Source of the DNA: Lysobacteraceae bacterium PS02065
GTDB lineage: Bacteria > Pseudomonadota > Gammaproteobacteria > Xanthomonadales > Rhodanobacteraceae
Direction of reading: 5' to 3'
NCBI GenBank assembly: GCA_029959555.1
Contig: JASCPI010000047.1
Span: forward strand, 1-38,802
DNA: 38,802 nucleotides
Under the pieces are notes generated by a model. The model had not been told where the DNA came from. It worked only from the letters and a program-made list of their open reading frames with translations, and did not search any database. How positions within the stretch are numbered: the stretch's first letter is position 1; every line of letters begins with the position of its first letter. The position numbers and the translations under genes were made by a program. Positions 31,037 to 38,802 of this stretch are shown here, in pieces.

Positions 31037-31080
31037 GATCGGGAGGCGGATTTCCCCTGGTCCGCCTCCCGATCTTTTAT
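31037..31080 (+). terminator. strong Rho-independent terminator after the LysM gene
   Basis: A perfect 14-bp inverted repeat (GATCGGGAGGCGGA / TCCGCCTCCCGATC) with a 10-base loop is followed directly by TTTTAT. It lies 82 bases after the stop at 30955 and marks the right boundary of the T3SS-related transcription units. Confidence 0.95.
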
Positions 31081-31218
31081 GTGCCGACAGTGCGTACGCG
31101 CATCACCACGGCGTCGACCTCCACGCCGCGTCGAGGCGACCCTTCACGTGATCGATCCGCTGCGCACGACGATGCCGCGAACCCGATGCTGCGCGGCATC
31201 GTCGCAGGGCGGCCTCGA

Positions 31219-31644
31219 TCAGTCGGTCGCGAACAACGACGTCGGCGCACCGAAGCGCTGCGGCCAGTCTTCCCACGCGAGATCGGTCGGGCCGATCGCC
31301 TGGGTGGTGACGCTCCATGCGCCGTCGCGATGCTTGAGAAGCCCCGCATAGAGGTTCGATACGCCGCCGGCGGCAGCAGCCTCCTCGAGTGGCGTGCCCT
31401 TGTACCGGTAGGCGCCACCGTTCGTGTCGACGAGGTTCGCGGTCGCGAAGGCCCAGTCACCCGAGATGTTCACGACATCGAGGTCGATCGCGACGTCCTG
31501 CTTGAGTTCGCGCGCGACCGCCGCACGCACGGTCGTCGCGATGGCCTTGGCTTCGGCGGAATCGGGGGCGGGCGAGTGGGGCGGCGTCTGGGCGTTCGTC
31601 ATGGTCACCAGCGAAAGGCAGAGAAGGAGGGGAAGGGTCTTCAT
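31219..31644 (-). CDS. small secreted protein of unknown function
   Basis: The product is 141 residues from ATG 31644 (MKTLPLLLCLSLVTMTNAQ), a clear signal peptide; upstream in-frame ATGs to 31716 would bury it. The mature part has a helical stretch (EAKAIATTVRAAVARELKQDV) followed by a beta-rich domain (VVNISGDWAFATANLVDTNGGAYRYKGTPLEEAAAAGGVSNLYAGLLKHRDGAWSVTTQAIGPTDLAWEDW) that I recognise as a recurring proteobacterial pattern without a known role. It converges on the LysM gene across the terminator. A periplasmic immunity role against that hydrolase is conceivable, but nothing in the sequence supports it. Confidence 0.75.
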   Translation of the reverse strand: MKTLPLLLCLSLVTMTNAQTPPHSPAPDSAEAKAIATTVRAAVARELKQDVAIDLDVVNISGDWAFATANLVDTNGGAYRYKGTPLEEAAAAGGVSNLYAGLLKHRDGAWSVTTQAIGPTDLAWEDWPQRFGAPTSLFATD

Positions 31645-31813
31645 CACGTCCGTACTCCGGAAGCGTCGTTCGATGGTCACCGATTTGCGGCCACGCATGT
31701 GTGCAATGGACGTCATAAAAGCATTGCGCGGACGTAAACACCGGAGCGCATCGACCTGCGGATGACGACCGCCGCCGACTTCGCGACGACGGGTGCTCGG
31801 CTATGATCGCGGG

Positions 31814-32845
31814 ATGGATTCGCTGACCCAGATCGTTCTCGGTGGTGCGCTCGCCGCTGCCGTCGTTCCCGCTGCGCATCGTCGCCGCGCCCTCGTCGCC
31901 GGCGCCGTGTTCGGCACCTTGCCGGACCTCGACGTCATACCGCTCGCATTGTCGGGCGTCGATGCGGTCACCAACATGACCTGGCATCGCGGTCCGTCCC
32001 ATTCGGTCTTCGTGCTCGCACTGCTCGGCTGGCTGATCTGGCTGCTCGCGAAACGCGTCTGGGAGCCGGTGCGCGAGCACCCGCGACGATGGTTCGCCGC
32101 GATCCAGCTCGCCCTGCTGACGCATCCGATGCTCGATGCGATGACGAGCTACGGCACGCAGCTGTTCTGGCCGATCCCGATGTCGCCGGTCATGGTCAGC
32201 AGCATCTTCATCATCGATCCGCTCTACACGCTGCCGCTGATCGCCGCGTGCGTCGCCGTGGCGATCGTCGGCGCCCGGCCATCCGCTCGGGCATGGCTCG
32301 CATTCGGACTCGTCGCATCGAGTGCCTACCTCGCCTGGAGCGTCCTGGCCAAGCACCTTGTCGAACACGCGGCACGCGAGACGCTCGCGGCCCAGGGCGT
32401 GCACGATGCCCGGCTGTACAGCGCACCGACGCCGTTCAATACGCTGCTTTGGCAGGTCGTCGTGCTGACGCCCGACGGTTACCTCACCGCGCAACGTTCG
32501 CTCGTCGCCGACGAAGGGCCGCTCGTGTTCTCGCGGCACGCGAGCGACGCCGCCGCGTTCGCTGCCAACGGCCGGCTCGCATCGGTCGAGCGCCTGATGT
32601 GGTTCTCGAGCGGTTTCCTCAAGGCCGAGGTCCGAGACGGCGTGCTCGTGCTGTCGGACCTGCGCATGGGTGTGGAACCCGACTACAGCTTCCGCTTCGA
32701 GGTCGCGCGGCAGGTCGGCGAGGGCTGGGAGGCGATCCCGGTGCGCCAGCTCGAGTGGCCGTGGGACGTACGCGCGAAACTCGGTGCGCTGTGGACGCGC
32801 ATCTGGAACGCGCCAAGCGCCGCCGCGACCGCGGCGGCACCGTGA
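31814..32845 (+). CDS. YdjM/YbcI-like membrane-bound metal-dependent hydrolase
   Basis: The product is 343 residues from ATG 31814; MDSLTQIVLGGAL is the family's usual start, so the ATG at 31793 is not preferred. The N-terminal half carries the motifs of the LexA-binding, inner-membrane metal-dependent hydrolase family (YdjM/YbcI): AGAVFGTLPDLDVIPL, WHRGPSHSVFVL and LTHPMLDAMTSYGTQLFWP, with conserved His and Asp residues that would bind metal. At least four hydrophobic segments lie before residue 180. The C-terminal half (180-343) is soluble and not assigned. The substrate is unknown. Confidence 0.85.
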   Translation: MDSLTQIVLGGALAAAVVPAAHRRRALVAGAVFGTLPDLDVIPLALSGVDAVTNMTWHRGPSHSVFVLALLGWLIWLLAKRVWEPVREHPRRWFAAIQLALLTHPMLDAMTSYGTQLFWPIPMSPVMVSSIFIIDPLYTLPLIAACVAVAIVGARPSARAWLAFGLVASSAYLAWSVLAKHLVEHAARETLAAQGVHDARLYSAPTPFNTLLWQVVVLTPDGYLTAQRSLVADEGPLVFSRHASDAAAFAANGRLASVERLMWFSSGFLKAEVRDGVLVLSDLRMGVEPDYSFRFEVARQVGEGWEAIPVRQLEWPWDVRAKLGALWTRIWNAPSAAATAAAP

Positions 32846-32851
32846 ACACCA

Positions 32852-33151
32852 TCAGTCCATTTCGGTCTTGATGATCTTGCCGTTGGTCGCGTCGACTTCG
32901 ATGTCCCACTCGTCGCCGTTGGCGTCGGTCACTTCGACTTCGTAGACGTAGCCACGGCGGTGCTTCTCGACTTCGCCGTCCTCGAGCCTTCCACCCGGGT
33001 ACTTGGCGAGCACGGCGGCTTCGAGCTTGTCGACCGACCACACCGTGCCGGCCTTGACCAGCGCGTCGAGTTCGGCCTTGGGGATGTCCTTGGCGGAGGC
33101 CGTGCCGATGCAGGCGAAGGCCAGGGCGACCGCGATCATCGTCTTCTTCAT
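32852..33151 (-). CDS. secreted PepSY-domain protein
   Basis: The product is 99 residues from ATG 33151 (MKKTMIAVALAFACIGTASA), with a signal peptide cut near residue 20; the longer frame to 33187 hides it. The mature part is one PepSY domain: VWSVDKLEAAVLAKYPGGRLEDGEVEKHRRGYVYEVEVTDANGDEWDIEVDATNGKIIK. Proteins of this kind are small periplasmic factors, often proposed as peptidase inhibitors or metal-linked modules. It converges on the gene at 31814-32845 with six bases between stops. Confidence 0.88.
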   Translation of the reverse strand: MKKTMIAVALAFACIGTASAKDIPKAELDALVKAGTVWSVDKLEAAVLAKYPGGRLEDGEVEKHRRGYVYEVEVTDANGDEWDIEVDATNGKIIKTEMD

Positions 33152-33249
33152 CTCGGCATTCCTGTGCAGGGAGGAGAGGCGCCGCACTCGGCGGCGTACC
33201 GATTAGAGCGCGATCAAGCCCGCGCTGGCTGAATCGTGCCGAACCGCAC

Positions 33250-33960
33250 TCAGCCGCCGGCGTCGGGAGCCGGCGTGGCAGTGGGGGACGGCACGCGTGA
33301 GCAGGCGATCGCAGCGGCGCCGTCGAGCGTGAGCTTCGCGGTGTCGCCCGTGACCTCGAACGCATTGCCCGAAGCATCGGCGTGCCTCGCCGCCCCTCCG
33401 GGGGCGAGTGTCAGCGATCGTTCGCCGACGCTGACGCCGAGCGCGTCGCCGCTGGCGACCACGCTGACGCGGCGATCGCCGCACTGCCATTCCTCGAGGC
33501 GCGCCTCGGCCGTCGGCTCCTCGGCCGACACACGGATCATGCGGAACGTGACGACCTCCTCGTTGGCCGGATCGACGTCCACGCGCGTGTCGGTGACGAA
33601 GGCGACGCGTCCATCGGCGTCGCGCAGGCTCGCGTGCAGCGAATAACTGCCGTCGGTGCGCACGCGCAGCGGGTCGAACGACAGCGAGAACGCGTACGGA
33701 GGCCCCTGCAGGTCGGTGAAAGCCTTGTCGGCGATGACGGCACCGGGGTCGTCGGCGAGCAGATTGTCCACGAGCTGCACCTGCAGGATCGCGCCGGGGA
33801 TCGCGATCCGCTCGAGGTAAGTGGCCTCGCCGCGCAGGATGCCGGTCGACGACGCCATCGCGATCGCCTCGTCCTCTTCGGCAGCGGCGGCCGGCTCCTC
33901 GGGGCTGCGGCAGCCGCCCAGTGCGAGGGTGAGCAGGACGGCGAGGGTCACGTGGCGCAT
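33250..33960 (-). CDS. lipoprotein with YbaY-like and MliC-like domains
   Basis: The product is 236 residues. The lipobox LALGGC gives Cys at residue 17. Residues 45-130 match the YbaY family (GEATYLERIAIPGAILQVQLVD; AFSLSFDPLRVRTDGSYSLHASLRDADGRVAFVTDTRV). Residues 155-225 resemble MliC/PliC, the inhibitor fold against c-type lysozyme: WQCGDRRVSVVA..., an interior GNAFEV segment and a closing IACSRV, where the two Cys could form the family disulfide. A short Pro/Ala tail ends the protein. YbaY is of unknown role. The combination suggests an envelope lipoprotein that may protect the wall. It lies 30 bases after mfd and may be in its transcript. Confidence 0.75.
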   Translation of the reverse strand: MRHVTLAVLLTLALGGCRSPEEPAAAAEEDEAIAMASSTGILRGEATYLERIAIPGAILQVQLVDNLLADDPGAVIADKAFTDLQGPPYAFSLSFDPLRVRTDGSYSLHASLRDADGRVAFVTDTRVDVDPANEEVVTFRMIRVSAEEPTAEARLEEWQCGDRRVSVVASGDALGVSVGERSLTLAPGGAARHADASGNAFEVTGDTAKLTLDGAAAIACSRVPSPTATPAPDAGG

Positions 33961-33990
33961 GGGGAATCCTCGAACGACGGGTCGTCCCGA

Positions 33991-36900
33991 TTATGCCGGT
34001 TGTTTGCGTGACAACGCAGTCAGGATCTCGCCCGCCGTGCGCAGGCGCTCCGTCGCACCTTCCAGCGGCAGCTTGATGCGCAGCTTGTCCTGTCCGTCGA
34101 GCGCGTAGACCTTCGGCAGCGTCTGCACCATGCGGATCACGGTCATCGGGTCGACCGCGGGCTTGGGCACGAACACGATGCGTCCGCCGTTCGCGCCGAG
34201 CTCGAACTTGCGGATGCCGAGCGGCGTGGCCCGGAGCTTGAGCTCGGTCACGGCGAACAGATGCTTGACCGGATCCGGCAGCAGGCCGAAGCGGTCGACC
34301 ATCTCGACCTGCAGCTCCTGCAACGCATCCTCGTCGCGGGCGCTCGCGATGCGCTTGTACAGGGTGAGGCGCGCGTTGACGTCGGCGAGGTAGTCGTCGG
34401 GGATCAGGGCGGGCAGGTGCAGTTCGATCTCGGCCTCGTGGTCGCTGGTGAGGTCGAAGTCCGGCACCTTGCCCGACTTGAGCGCGCGCACGGCGCGATC
34501 GAGCATGTCCTGGTACATCGTGAAGCCGACTTCCTCGATCTGGCCCGACTGGCCTTCGCCGAGGAGTTCGCCGGCACCACGGATCTCGAGGTCGTGGGTG
34601 GCCAGCGTGAAGCCGGCACCGAGTTCCTCGAGCGAGGCGATCGCCTCGAGGCGCTTCTCGGCATCGGCCGTGATCGCGCGGCCTTCCGGCACGATCAGGT
34701 AGGCATAGGCGCGGTGGTGCGAACGCCCGACGCGGCCGCGCAGCTGGTGCAGCTGGGCGAGGCCGAAGCGGTCGGCGCGGTTGATGATGATCGTGTTCGC
34801 GCTCGGCACGTCGATGCCGGACTCGATGATCGTCGTGCACACGAGCACGTTGTAGCGCTGGCGGTAGAAATCGAGCATGGCCTGCTCGAGTTCGCGCTCG
34901 GGCATCTGGCCGTGGGCGACGCGTACGCGCGCGTCGGGCACGAGCGCCTCGAGTTCACGCGCGGTCTTTTCGATCGTGTCGACTTCGTTGTGCAGGAAGT
35001 AGACCTGGCCGCCGCGCTGCAGCTCGCGCTGGAACGCCTCGCGCACGAGCGCGACGTCCCAGGTGCCGACGAACGTCTTCACGGCCAGGCGGTGCGCCGG
35101 CGGCGTGGCGATGATCGAGAGGTCGCGCAGGCCGGCCATGGCCATGTTGAGCGTGCGCGGGATAGGCGTCGCGGTCAGCGTGAGCAGGTCGACCTCGGCG
35201 CGCAGCTTCTTGAGCTGCTCCTTCTGGCGCACGCCGAAGCGTTGTTCCTCGTCGACGATGACAAGGCCGAGCTGTTTGAAGCGCACGTCGGGCTGCAGCA
35301 GCTTGTGGGTGCCGATCATGATGTCGATCTGGCCTTCACGCAGCTTGTCGAGCGCCGCGTCGGTCTCCTTCTTCGACTTGAAGCGCGACAGCACTTCGAC
35401 GCGGATCGGCCAGTCGGCGAGGCGGTCGCGGAAGTTCTGGTAGTGCTGCTGCGCGAGCAGTGTGGTCGGCGCAAGCAGGGCGACCTGCTTGCCGGCGATC
35501 GCGGCGACGAACGCGGCGCGCAGCGCGACCTCGGTCTTGCCGAAGCCGACGTCGCCGCAGACCACGCGGTCCATCGGGCGCGCCGCGCGCAGATCGGCGA
35601 TGACCGCCTCGATCGCCTGCAGCTGGTCGGGCGTCTCCTCGAACGGGAACGCGGCGGCGAACTGGTCGTACATGAGGCGATCGGCCTCGATCGACGTGCC
35701 CTGGCGCGCTTCACGCTGCGCGTAGATCGCGAGCAGCTCGGCGGCCACGTCGCGCACCTTCTCGGCGGCCTTGCGCTTGGCGCGCTCCCAGGCCTCGCCG
35801 CCGAGCGAATGCAGCGGCGCGAGTTCGGGCGCGGTGCCCGAGTAGCGACTGACCAGGTGAAGCTGCGAGACGGGCACGTAGAGGCGGTCGCCCTTGGCGT
35901 ACTCGATCGCGAGGAACTCGCCGTCCTGCCCGCCGACGTCGAGCTTGAGCAGGCCCTGGTAGCGGCCGACGCCGTGGTCGACATGGACGATCGGCGCACC
36001 GATCGCGAGTTCGGTGAGGTCGCGGATGATCGCTTCGGGATCGCGCGCCGCGCGCTTGCGGCGGCGGCTCTGCTGGACGCGCTCGCCGAGCAGCTCGCGT
36101 TCGGTCAGTACGGTCAGCGCGGGCTCGGTCAGCGCGAAGCCCTGCTCGAGCGAGGCGACCGTGATCGCGAGGCGTGCGTCGCCGGTGGCGAAGTCGCGCC
36201 ACGACGGCACGGTGACGGGACGTGTCCCCGCGCCGGCGAGCAGCTCGATCAGGGCTTCGCGGCGGCCGGCCGAGTCGGTCGCGAGCAGCACGCGGCCGCG
36301 GTAGGCCTCGAGGAAGCGCTGCAGGTCCTCGGCGGGCGCTTCGTGCTTGCGGTTGAGCGGTACCGACGGTGCGGGTTGCGTGCCGAGATCGGCGGCGTGG
36401 TCGTCCTCGCCGCGTGCGAGCACGTCGATGCGGCGCTGCAGGTTGAGCTGCTCGCGCAGCTGCTGCGGCGGCAGGTACAGCTCTGCGACCGGCAGGATCG
36501 GGCGTTCGACATCGTGCGCACGTTGCTCGTAACGGTCGGAAGCCTGGGTCCAGAAGCCTTCGGCGGCGTCGAGTGCGCCGGGGCCGAGCACGAACAGTGC
36601 ATCGTCGTCGAGGTAGTCGAACAGCGTTCCGGGCGGGCCGAACGTGCTGCCTTCGAAGAACAGCGGCAGGTAGTACTCGATGCCGGCCGGCGCCGTGCCT
36701 TCCTTGATGTCCTGGTAGAGCGGACAGCGACGTGGATCGATCGGGAAGCGCTCGCGCAGCGTGTTGCGGAACGCGCGCGCGGTCTCCTCGGTCAGCGGGA
36801 ACTCGCGCGCGGGCAGCAGCTGCACGCGCTCGACCTTGGCGTCGGAGCGCTGGGTCTCGGGATCGAAGGTGCGGATCGAGTCGATCTCGTCGTCGAACAG

Positions 36901-37458
36901 CTCGATGCGGTACGGCACCGCGCTGCCCATCGGGTAGATGTCGAGGATCGCGCCGCGGATCGCGAAGTCGCCCGGCTCCTGCACCTGCGGCACGTTGCGG
37001 TAGCCGGCGGCCGACAGGCGGCGCTGTTCGTCGCCGAGGTCGATGCGCTCGCCCGCGGCGATGACGAGGCCCGAACCGGCGATGTAGCTGCGCGGCGCGA
37101 GGCGCTGCATGAGCGTCGCCACCGGCACCACGAGCACGCCGCGCGACAGCGCGGGTAGCCGGTACAGCGTCGCGACGCGCTGCGAGACGATGTCGGGATG
37201 TGGTGCGAACAGGTCGTAGGGCAGGGTTTCCCAGTCCGGGAACTGCAGCACCTCGAGTTGCGCGTCGGCGAACACGCCGAGTTCGGTCTCGAGTGTGTGC
37301 GCGGCGTGCGTGTCGCGCGTGACCACGACGACGAGGCCTTCGTGGCGGCGCGCGGCGTCGGCGATCGCGAGCGCGAGCGCGGAGCCGTCGGGCGCGATCC
37401 ACTGGCGGCGCTGGCGGGCGTTGGGAGGAAGCGGCGTGGTGATCAGGGCAGTCGACAT
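33991..37458 (-). CDS. mfd: transcription-repair coupling factor Mfd
   Basis: The product is 1155 residues, the normal length. It displaces RNA polymerase stalled at DNA lesions and recruits UvrA. The N-terminal UvrB-like region (about 1-340) contains LQFPDWETLPYDLFAPHPDIVSQR. The CarD-like RNA polymerase-interacting domain is at about 480-545 (PIVHVDHGVGRYQGL). The helicase motor has Walker A GDVGFGKTE near 635-645 and the DEEQRFGVRQKEQ motif near 733. RADRFGLAQLHQLRGRVGRS is helicase motif VI, and the C-terminal TRCF domain ends the protein. Long open frames on the opposite strand are shadows of this gene. It marks ordinary chromosome to the right of the T3SS island. Confidence 0.98.
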   Translation of the reverse strand: MSTALITTPLPPNARQRRQWIAPDGSALALAIADAARRHEGLVVVVTRDTHAAHTLETELGVFADAQLEVLQFPDWETLPYDLFAPHPDIVSQRVATLYRLPALSRGVLVVPVATLMQRLAPRSYIAGSGLVIAAGERIDLGDEQRRLSAAGYRNVPQVQEPGDFAIRGAILDIYPMGSAVPYRIELFDDEIDSIRTFDPETQRSDAKVERVQLLPAREFPLTEETARAFRNTLRERFPIDPRRCPLYQDIKEGTAPAGIEYYLPLFFEGSTFGPPGTLFDYLDDDALFVLGPGALDAAEGFWTQASDRYEQRAHDVERPILPVAELYLPPQQLREQLNLQRRIDVLARGEDDHAADLGTQPAPSVPLNRKHEAPAEDLQRFLEAYRGRVLLATDSAGRREALIELLAGAGTRPVTVPSWRDFATGDARLAITVASLEQGFALTEPALTVLTERELLGERVQQSRRRKRAARDPEAIIRDLTELAIGAPIVHVDHGVGRYQGLLKLDVGGQDGEFLAIEYAKGDRLYVPVSQLHLVSRYSGTAPELAPLHSLGGEAWERAKRKAAEKVRDVAAELLAIYAQREARQGTSIEADRLMYDQFAAAFPFEETPDQLQAIEAVIADLRAARPMDRVVCGDVGFGKTEVALRAAFVAAIAGKQVALLAPTTLLAQQHYQNFRDRLADWPIRVEVLSRFKSKKETDAALDKLREGQIDIMIGTHKLLQPDVRFKQLGLVIVDEEQRFGVRQKEQLKKLRAEVDLLTLTATPIPRTLNMAMAGLRDLSIIATPPAHRLAVKTFVGTWDVALVREAFQRELQRGGQVYFLHNEVDTIEKTARELEALVPDARVRVAHGQMPERELEQAMLDFYRQRYNVLVCTTIIESGIDVPSANTIIINRADRFGLAQLHQLRGRVGRSHHRAYAYLIVPEGRAITADAEKRLEAIASLEELGAGFTLATHDLEIRGAGELLGEGQSGQIEEVGFTMYQDMLDRAVRALKSGKVPDFDLTSDHEAEIELHLPALIPDDYLADVNARLTLYKRIASARDEDALQELQVEMVDRFGLLPDPVKHLFAVTELKLRATPLGIRKFELGANGGRIVFVPKPAVDPMTVIRMVQTLPKVYALDGQDKLRIKLPLEGATERLRTAGEILTALSRKQPA

Positions 37459-37551
37459 CGGGGCACGGCAAAAGGACGGCGTCGCCGGGGCGATCGCCGC
37501 CAGCGTGAAGTCCTGCAGTCTAGCGCGTGGTGCGCGCCGCCGCCCGCGCGG

Positions 37552-38685
37552 TCAGCGCGCGCCGTATCCGGTGGCGGGTGCGGCCGGCTTGGCATCCTCG
37601 GCCTTCGGTGGCGAGAACTGCACCTCGCGCAGCGCGGCCTCGGGCAGCGAGTAGGCACTCGCGAGCAGATCGCCCTCGTGCACGATCTCGGGGAACAGCA
37701 CGCCCTGGATCGCCTGCACGGCGAAGATCTCCTGCACGCCGCCCGTGAACTTGAGCAGGGCGACGGTGCGGCCGGTGTGGATGTGCACCGCCCAGACGCC
37801 GCTGAGGCGATCGCTGTTGTCCTCGGTGATCGGGATCTCGGTGAACGCGTTGGTCTCGCGAAGCTGCGAGAGGCCGATGAACGCGATCGGCCCGAGGAAG
37901 TCGATGCCGCGCGCGAAGCCCGGCACGCGCGCGACGTCGGTGCGCTCCCCGGTCTCCGGATCCACCGTCACGAGCGCGCCACGGCCCGATTCGAGCACCC
38001 ACAGGCGACCGTCGTACCAGCGTGGCGAATGCGGCATCGACAGGCCGCGCGTGACGACCTCGTCGCTCTCGATGTCGATGAGCAGGCCGCCGTCGCGCTT
38101 GTTGACACGCCAGCCCTGCGGCGTGTTCGTCTCGCCGAGCGCGGTCACGTAGCGCGGCTTGCCGTCGCGCATCGCGAGGCCGTTGAGATGGCAGCGATCC
38201 TCGGGAGCGTAATGGCTCACGAAGCGCGGCCGCCAGCGCGGCACGAAGCTCGAGCGCTCCTCGAGCGTGCACAGGCACGAGAACAGCGTGTTCACGTACC
38301 AGGTATCGCCATTCGCATCCCAGGCCATCTCGTGGATGTCGATGGCGCCCGTGATGTGGCCCGAACGCGCCATGTAGACCGCGTCGTGGCGAGGCGGATC
38401 CTGCAGGCGTTTCGCCACGTCGGGCATGTTGCGGAACGTGGCGATCTCGACGCGCGCCCCGAGCACGAGGCGTTCGCGGTCGGCGACGAGTCCCATCGGG
38501 CGATTGAACGAGCGGAAGTGCGTGTTGATGCTGGCCCCGTCGGGACGCAGGATCACCAGCTTGCCGGCCTGGTACGTCGTCACGAGCAGGCAGCCGCCGA
38601 GCTGGCGCAGGAGCTCGGGAAAGTTGGTCGTGTGGACGCTCGCAAGGGCTTCCGCGACGGGGGTTTCGGCTTTCGTGTCGGTCAT
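37552..38685 (-). CDS. TIGR03032-family protein
   Basis: The product is 377 residues from ATG 38685 (MTDTKAETPVAEALASVHTTNFPELL), with AAGGTG upstream; the frame stays open to 38781 but into low-complexity DNA. Family-typical segments are LRQLGGCLLVTTYQAGKLVIL, FRSFNRPMGLV, HDAVYMARSGHITGAIDIHEMAWD, WYVNTLFSCLCTL, RCHLNGLAMRDGKPRYVTALG and LSMPHSPRWYDGRLWVLESGRG. These repeat units suggest a beta-propeller. The family (TIGR03032, conserved proteobacterial/cyanobacterial protein) has no agreed function. There is no signal peptide, so the product is cytoplasmic. Confidence 0.88.
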   Translation of the reverse strand: MTDTKAETPVAEALASVHTTNFPELLRQLGGCLLVTTYQAGKLVILRPDGASINTHFRSFNRPMGLVADRERLVLGARVEIATFRNMPDVAKRLQDPPRHDAVYMARSGHITGAIDIHEMAWDANGDTWYVNTLFSCLCTLEERSSFVPRWRPRFVSHYAPEDRCHLNGLAMRDGKPRYVTALGETNTPQGWRVNKRDGGLLIDIESDEVVTRGLSMPHSPRWYDGRLWVLESGRGALVTVDPETGERTDVARVPGFARGIDFLGPIAFIGLSQLRETNAFTEIPITEDNSDRLSGVWAVHIHTGRTVALLKFTGGVQEIFAVQAIQGVLFPEIVHEGDLLASAYSLPEAALREVQFSPPKAEDAKPAAPATGYGAR

Positions 38686-38740
38686 GGATGGCACCTTGGT
38701 CGTGCGTGGTACAGGCCCGACGCGGGAAGCGGCAGACTGC

Positions 38741-38776
38741 AAAAACAGAAGGGGGGGCCATGTATGTCGGGCCCCC
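38741..38776 (-). terminator. possible - strand terminator at the right edge
   Basis: The repeats GGGGGCC (38753-38759) and GGCCCCC (38770-38776) can pair. On the - strand the stem is followed by CCTTCTGTTTTTG. It could end a transcript entering from the right. The run of seven G and the odd sequence at the extreme edge (CCCGGGGGGA) make assembly error possible. Confidence 0.45.
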
Positions 38777-38802
38777 ACCATAAAAAACCAAACCCGGGGG
38801 GA

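Noticed and set aside
31219..31644. Small secreted protein as an immunity protein for the LysM hydrolase
   Set aside because: It is on the other strand beyond a strong terminator, resembles a generally distributed secreted family, and has no lysozyme-inhibitor motif.

Overview
The window is high-GC DNA from a proteobacterium, most likely a gammaproteobacterium of the Xanthomonadales/Lysobacterales. That placement is an inference from the style of Mfd, the AlgP-like Lys/Ala repeat protein, the YbaY-type lipoprotein and the DUF6683-like proteins; no rRNA or tRNA is present to confirm it. I saw no insertion sequence, integrase, phage gene, CRISPR array or tRNA. The left edge falls inside a 15-bp tandem repeat and the right edge in homopolymer-rich sequence, so both may be assembly breaks.

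The flanks are housekeeping or ordinary accessory genes. On the left (1-4300) are an AlgP-like tail, a YncE-like beta-propeller, a dimethylarginine dimethylaminohydrolase, a luciferase-like flavin oxidoreductase and a secreted orphan. On the right (31200-38700) are a small secreted protein, a YdjM-like membrane hydrolase, a PepSY protein, a YbaY-MliC-like lipoprotein, mfd and a TIGR03032 protein.

The core (about 4300-31080) is a non-flagellar type III secretion (T3SS) island. Its machine genes form three groups: sctU alone on +; histidine kinase, FixJ-type regulator, sctQ, sctR, sctS and sctT in one tightly packed - operon; and sctV, sctC, sctD, an sctF candidate, sctI, sctJ, sctK, sctL, sctN, sctO and sctP on +. 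A FliO-like membrane protein lies between the kinase and sctV. Secretin, FHA-domain SctD, lipoprotein SctJ and SctK show that this is an injectisome and not a flagellum. The C-D-F-I-J-K-L order resembles Ysc-type systems.

Around the machine are probable secreted or accessory proteins: a 216-aa protein with a needle-like C-terminal domain, paralogous to the sctF candidate; a 602-aa Gly/Asn/Thr/Pro-rich protein with hydrophobic segments (translocon candidate); a DUF1521 protein with the GDPHFE motif of calcium-induced self-cleaving T3SS proteins; and a divergently transcribed protein with three LysM domains, a muramidase-like domain, an EF-hand loop and a Cys-peptidase-like domain. No recognisable YopB/YopD-type translocators, SctW gatekeeper or chaperones were found.

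A palindromic motif family, GGGTTAACCC or GGGTAAACCC, recurs upstream of the filament-like gene, sctU, sctV and the DUF1521/LysM pair, with a weaker copy near the 602-aa gene. It is a good candidate for the island's own operator. The FixJ-type regulator co-transcribed with sctQRST is the obvious candidate to bind it.
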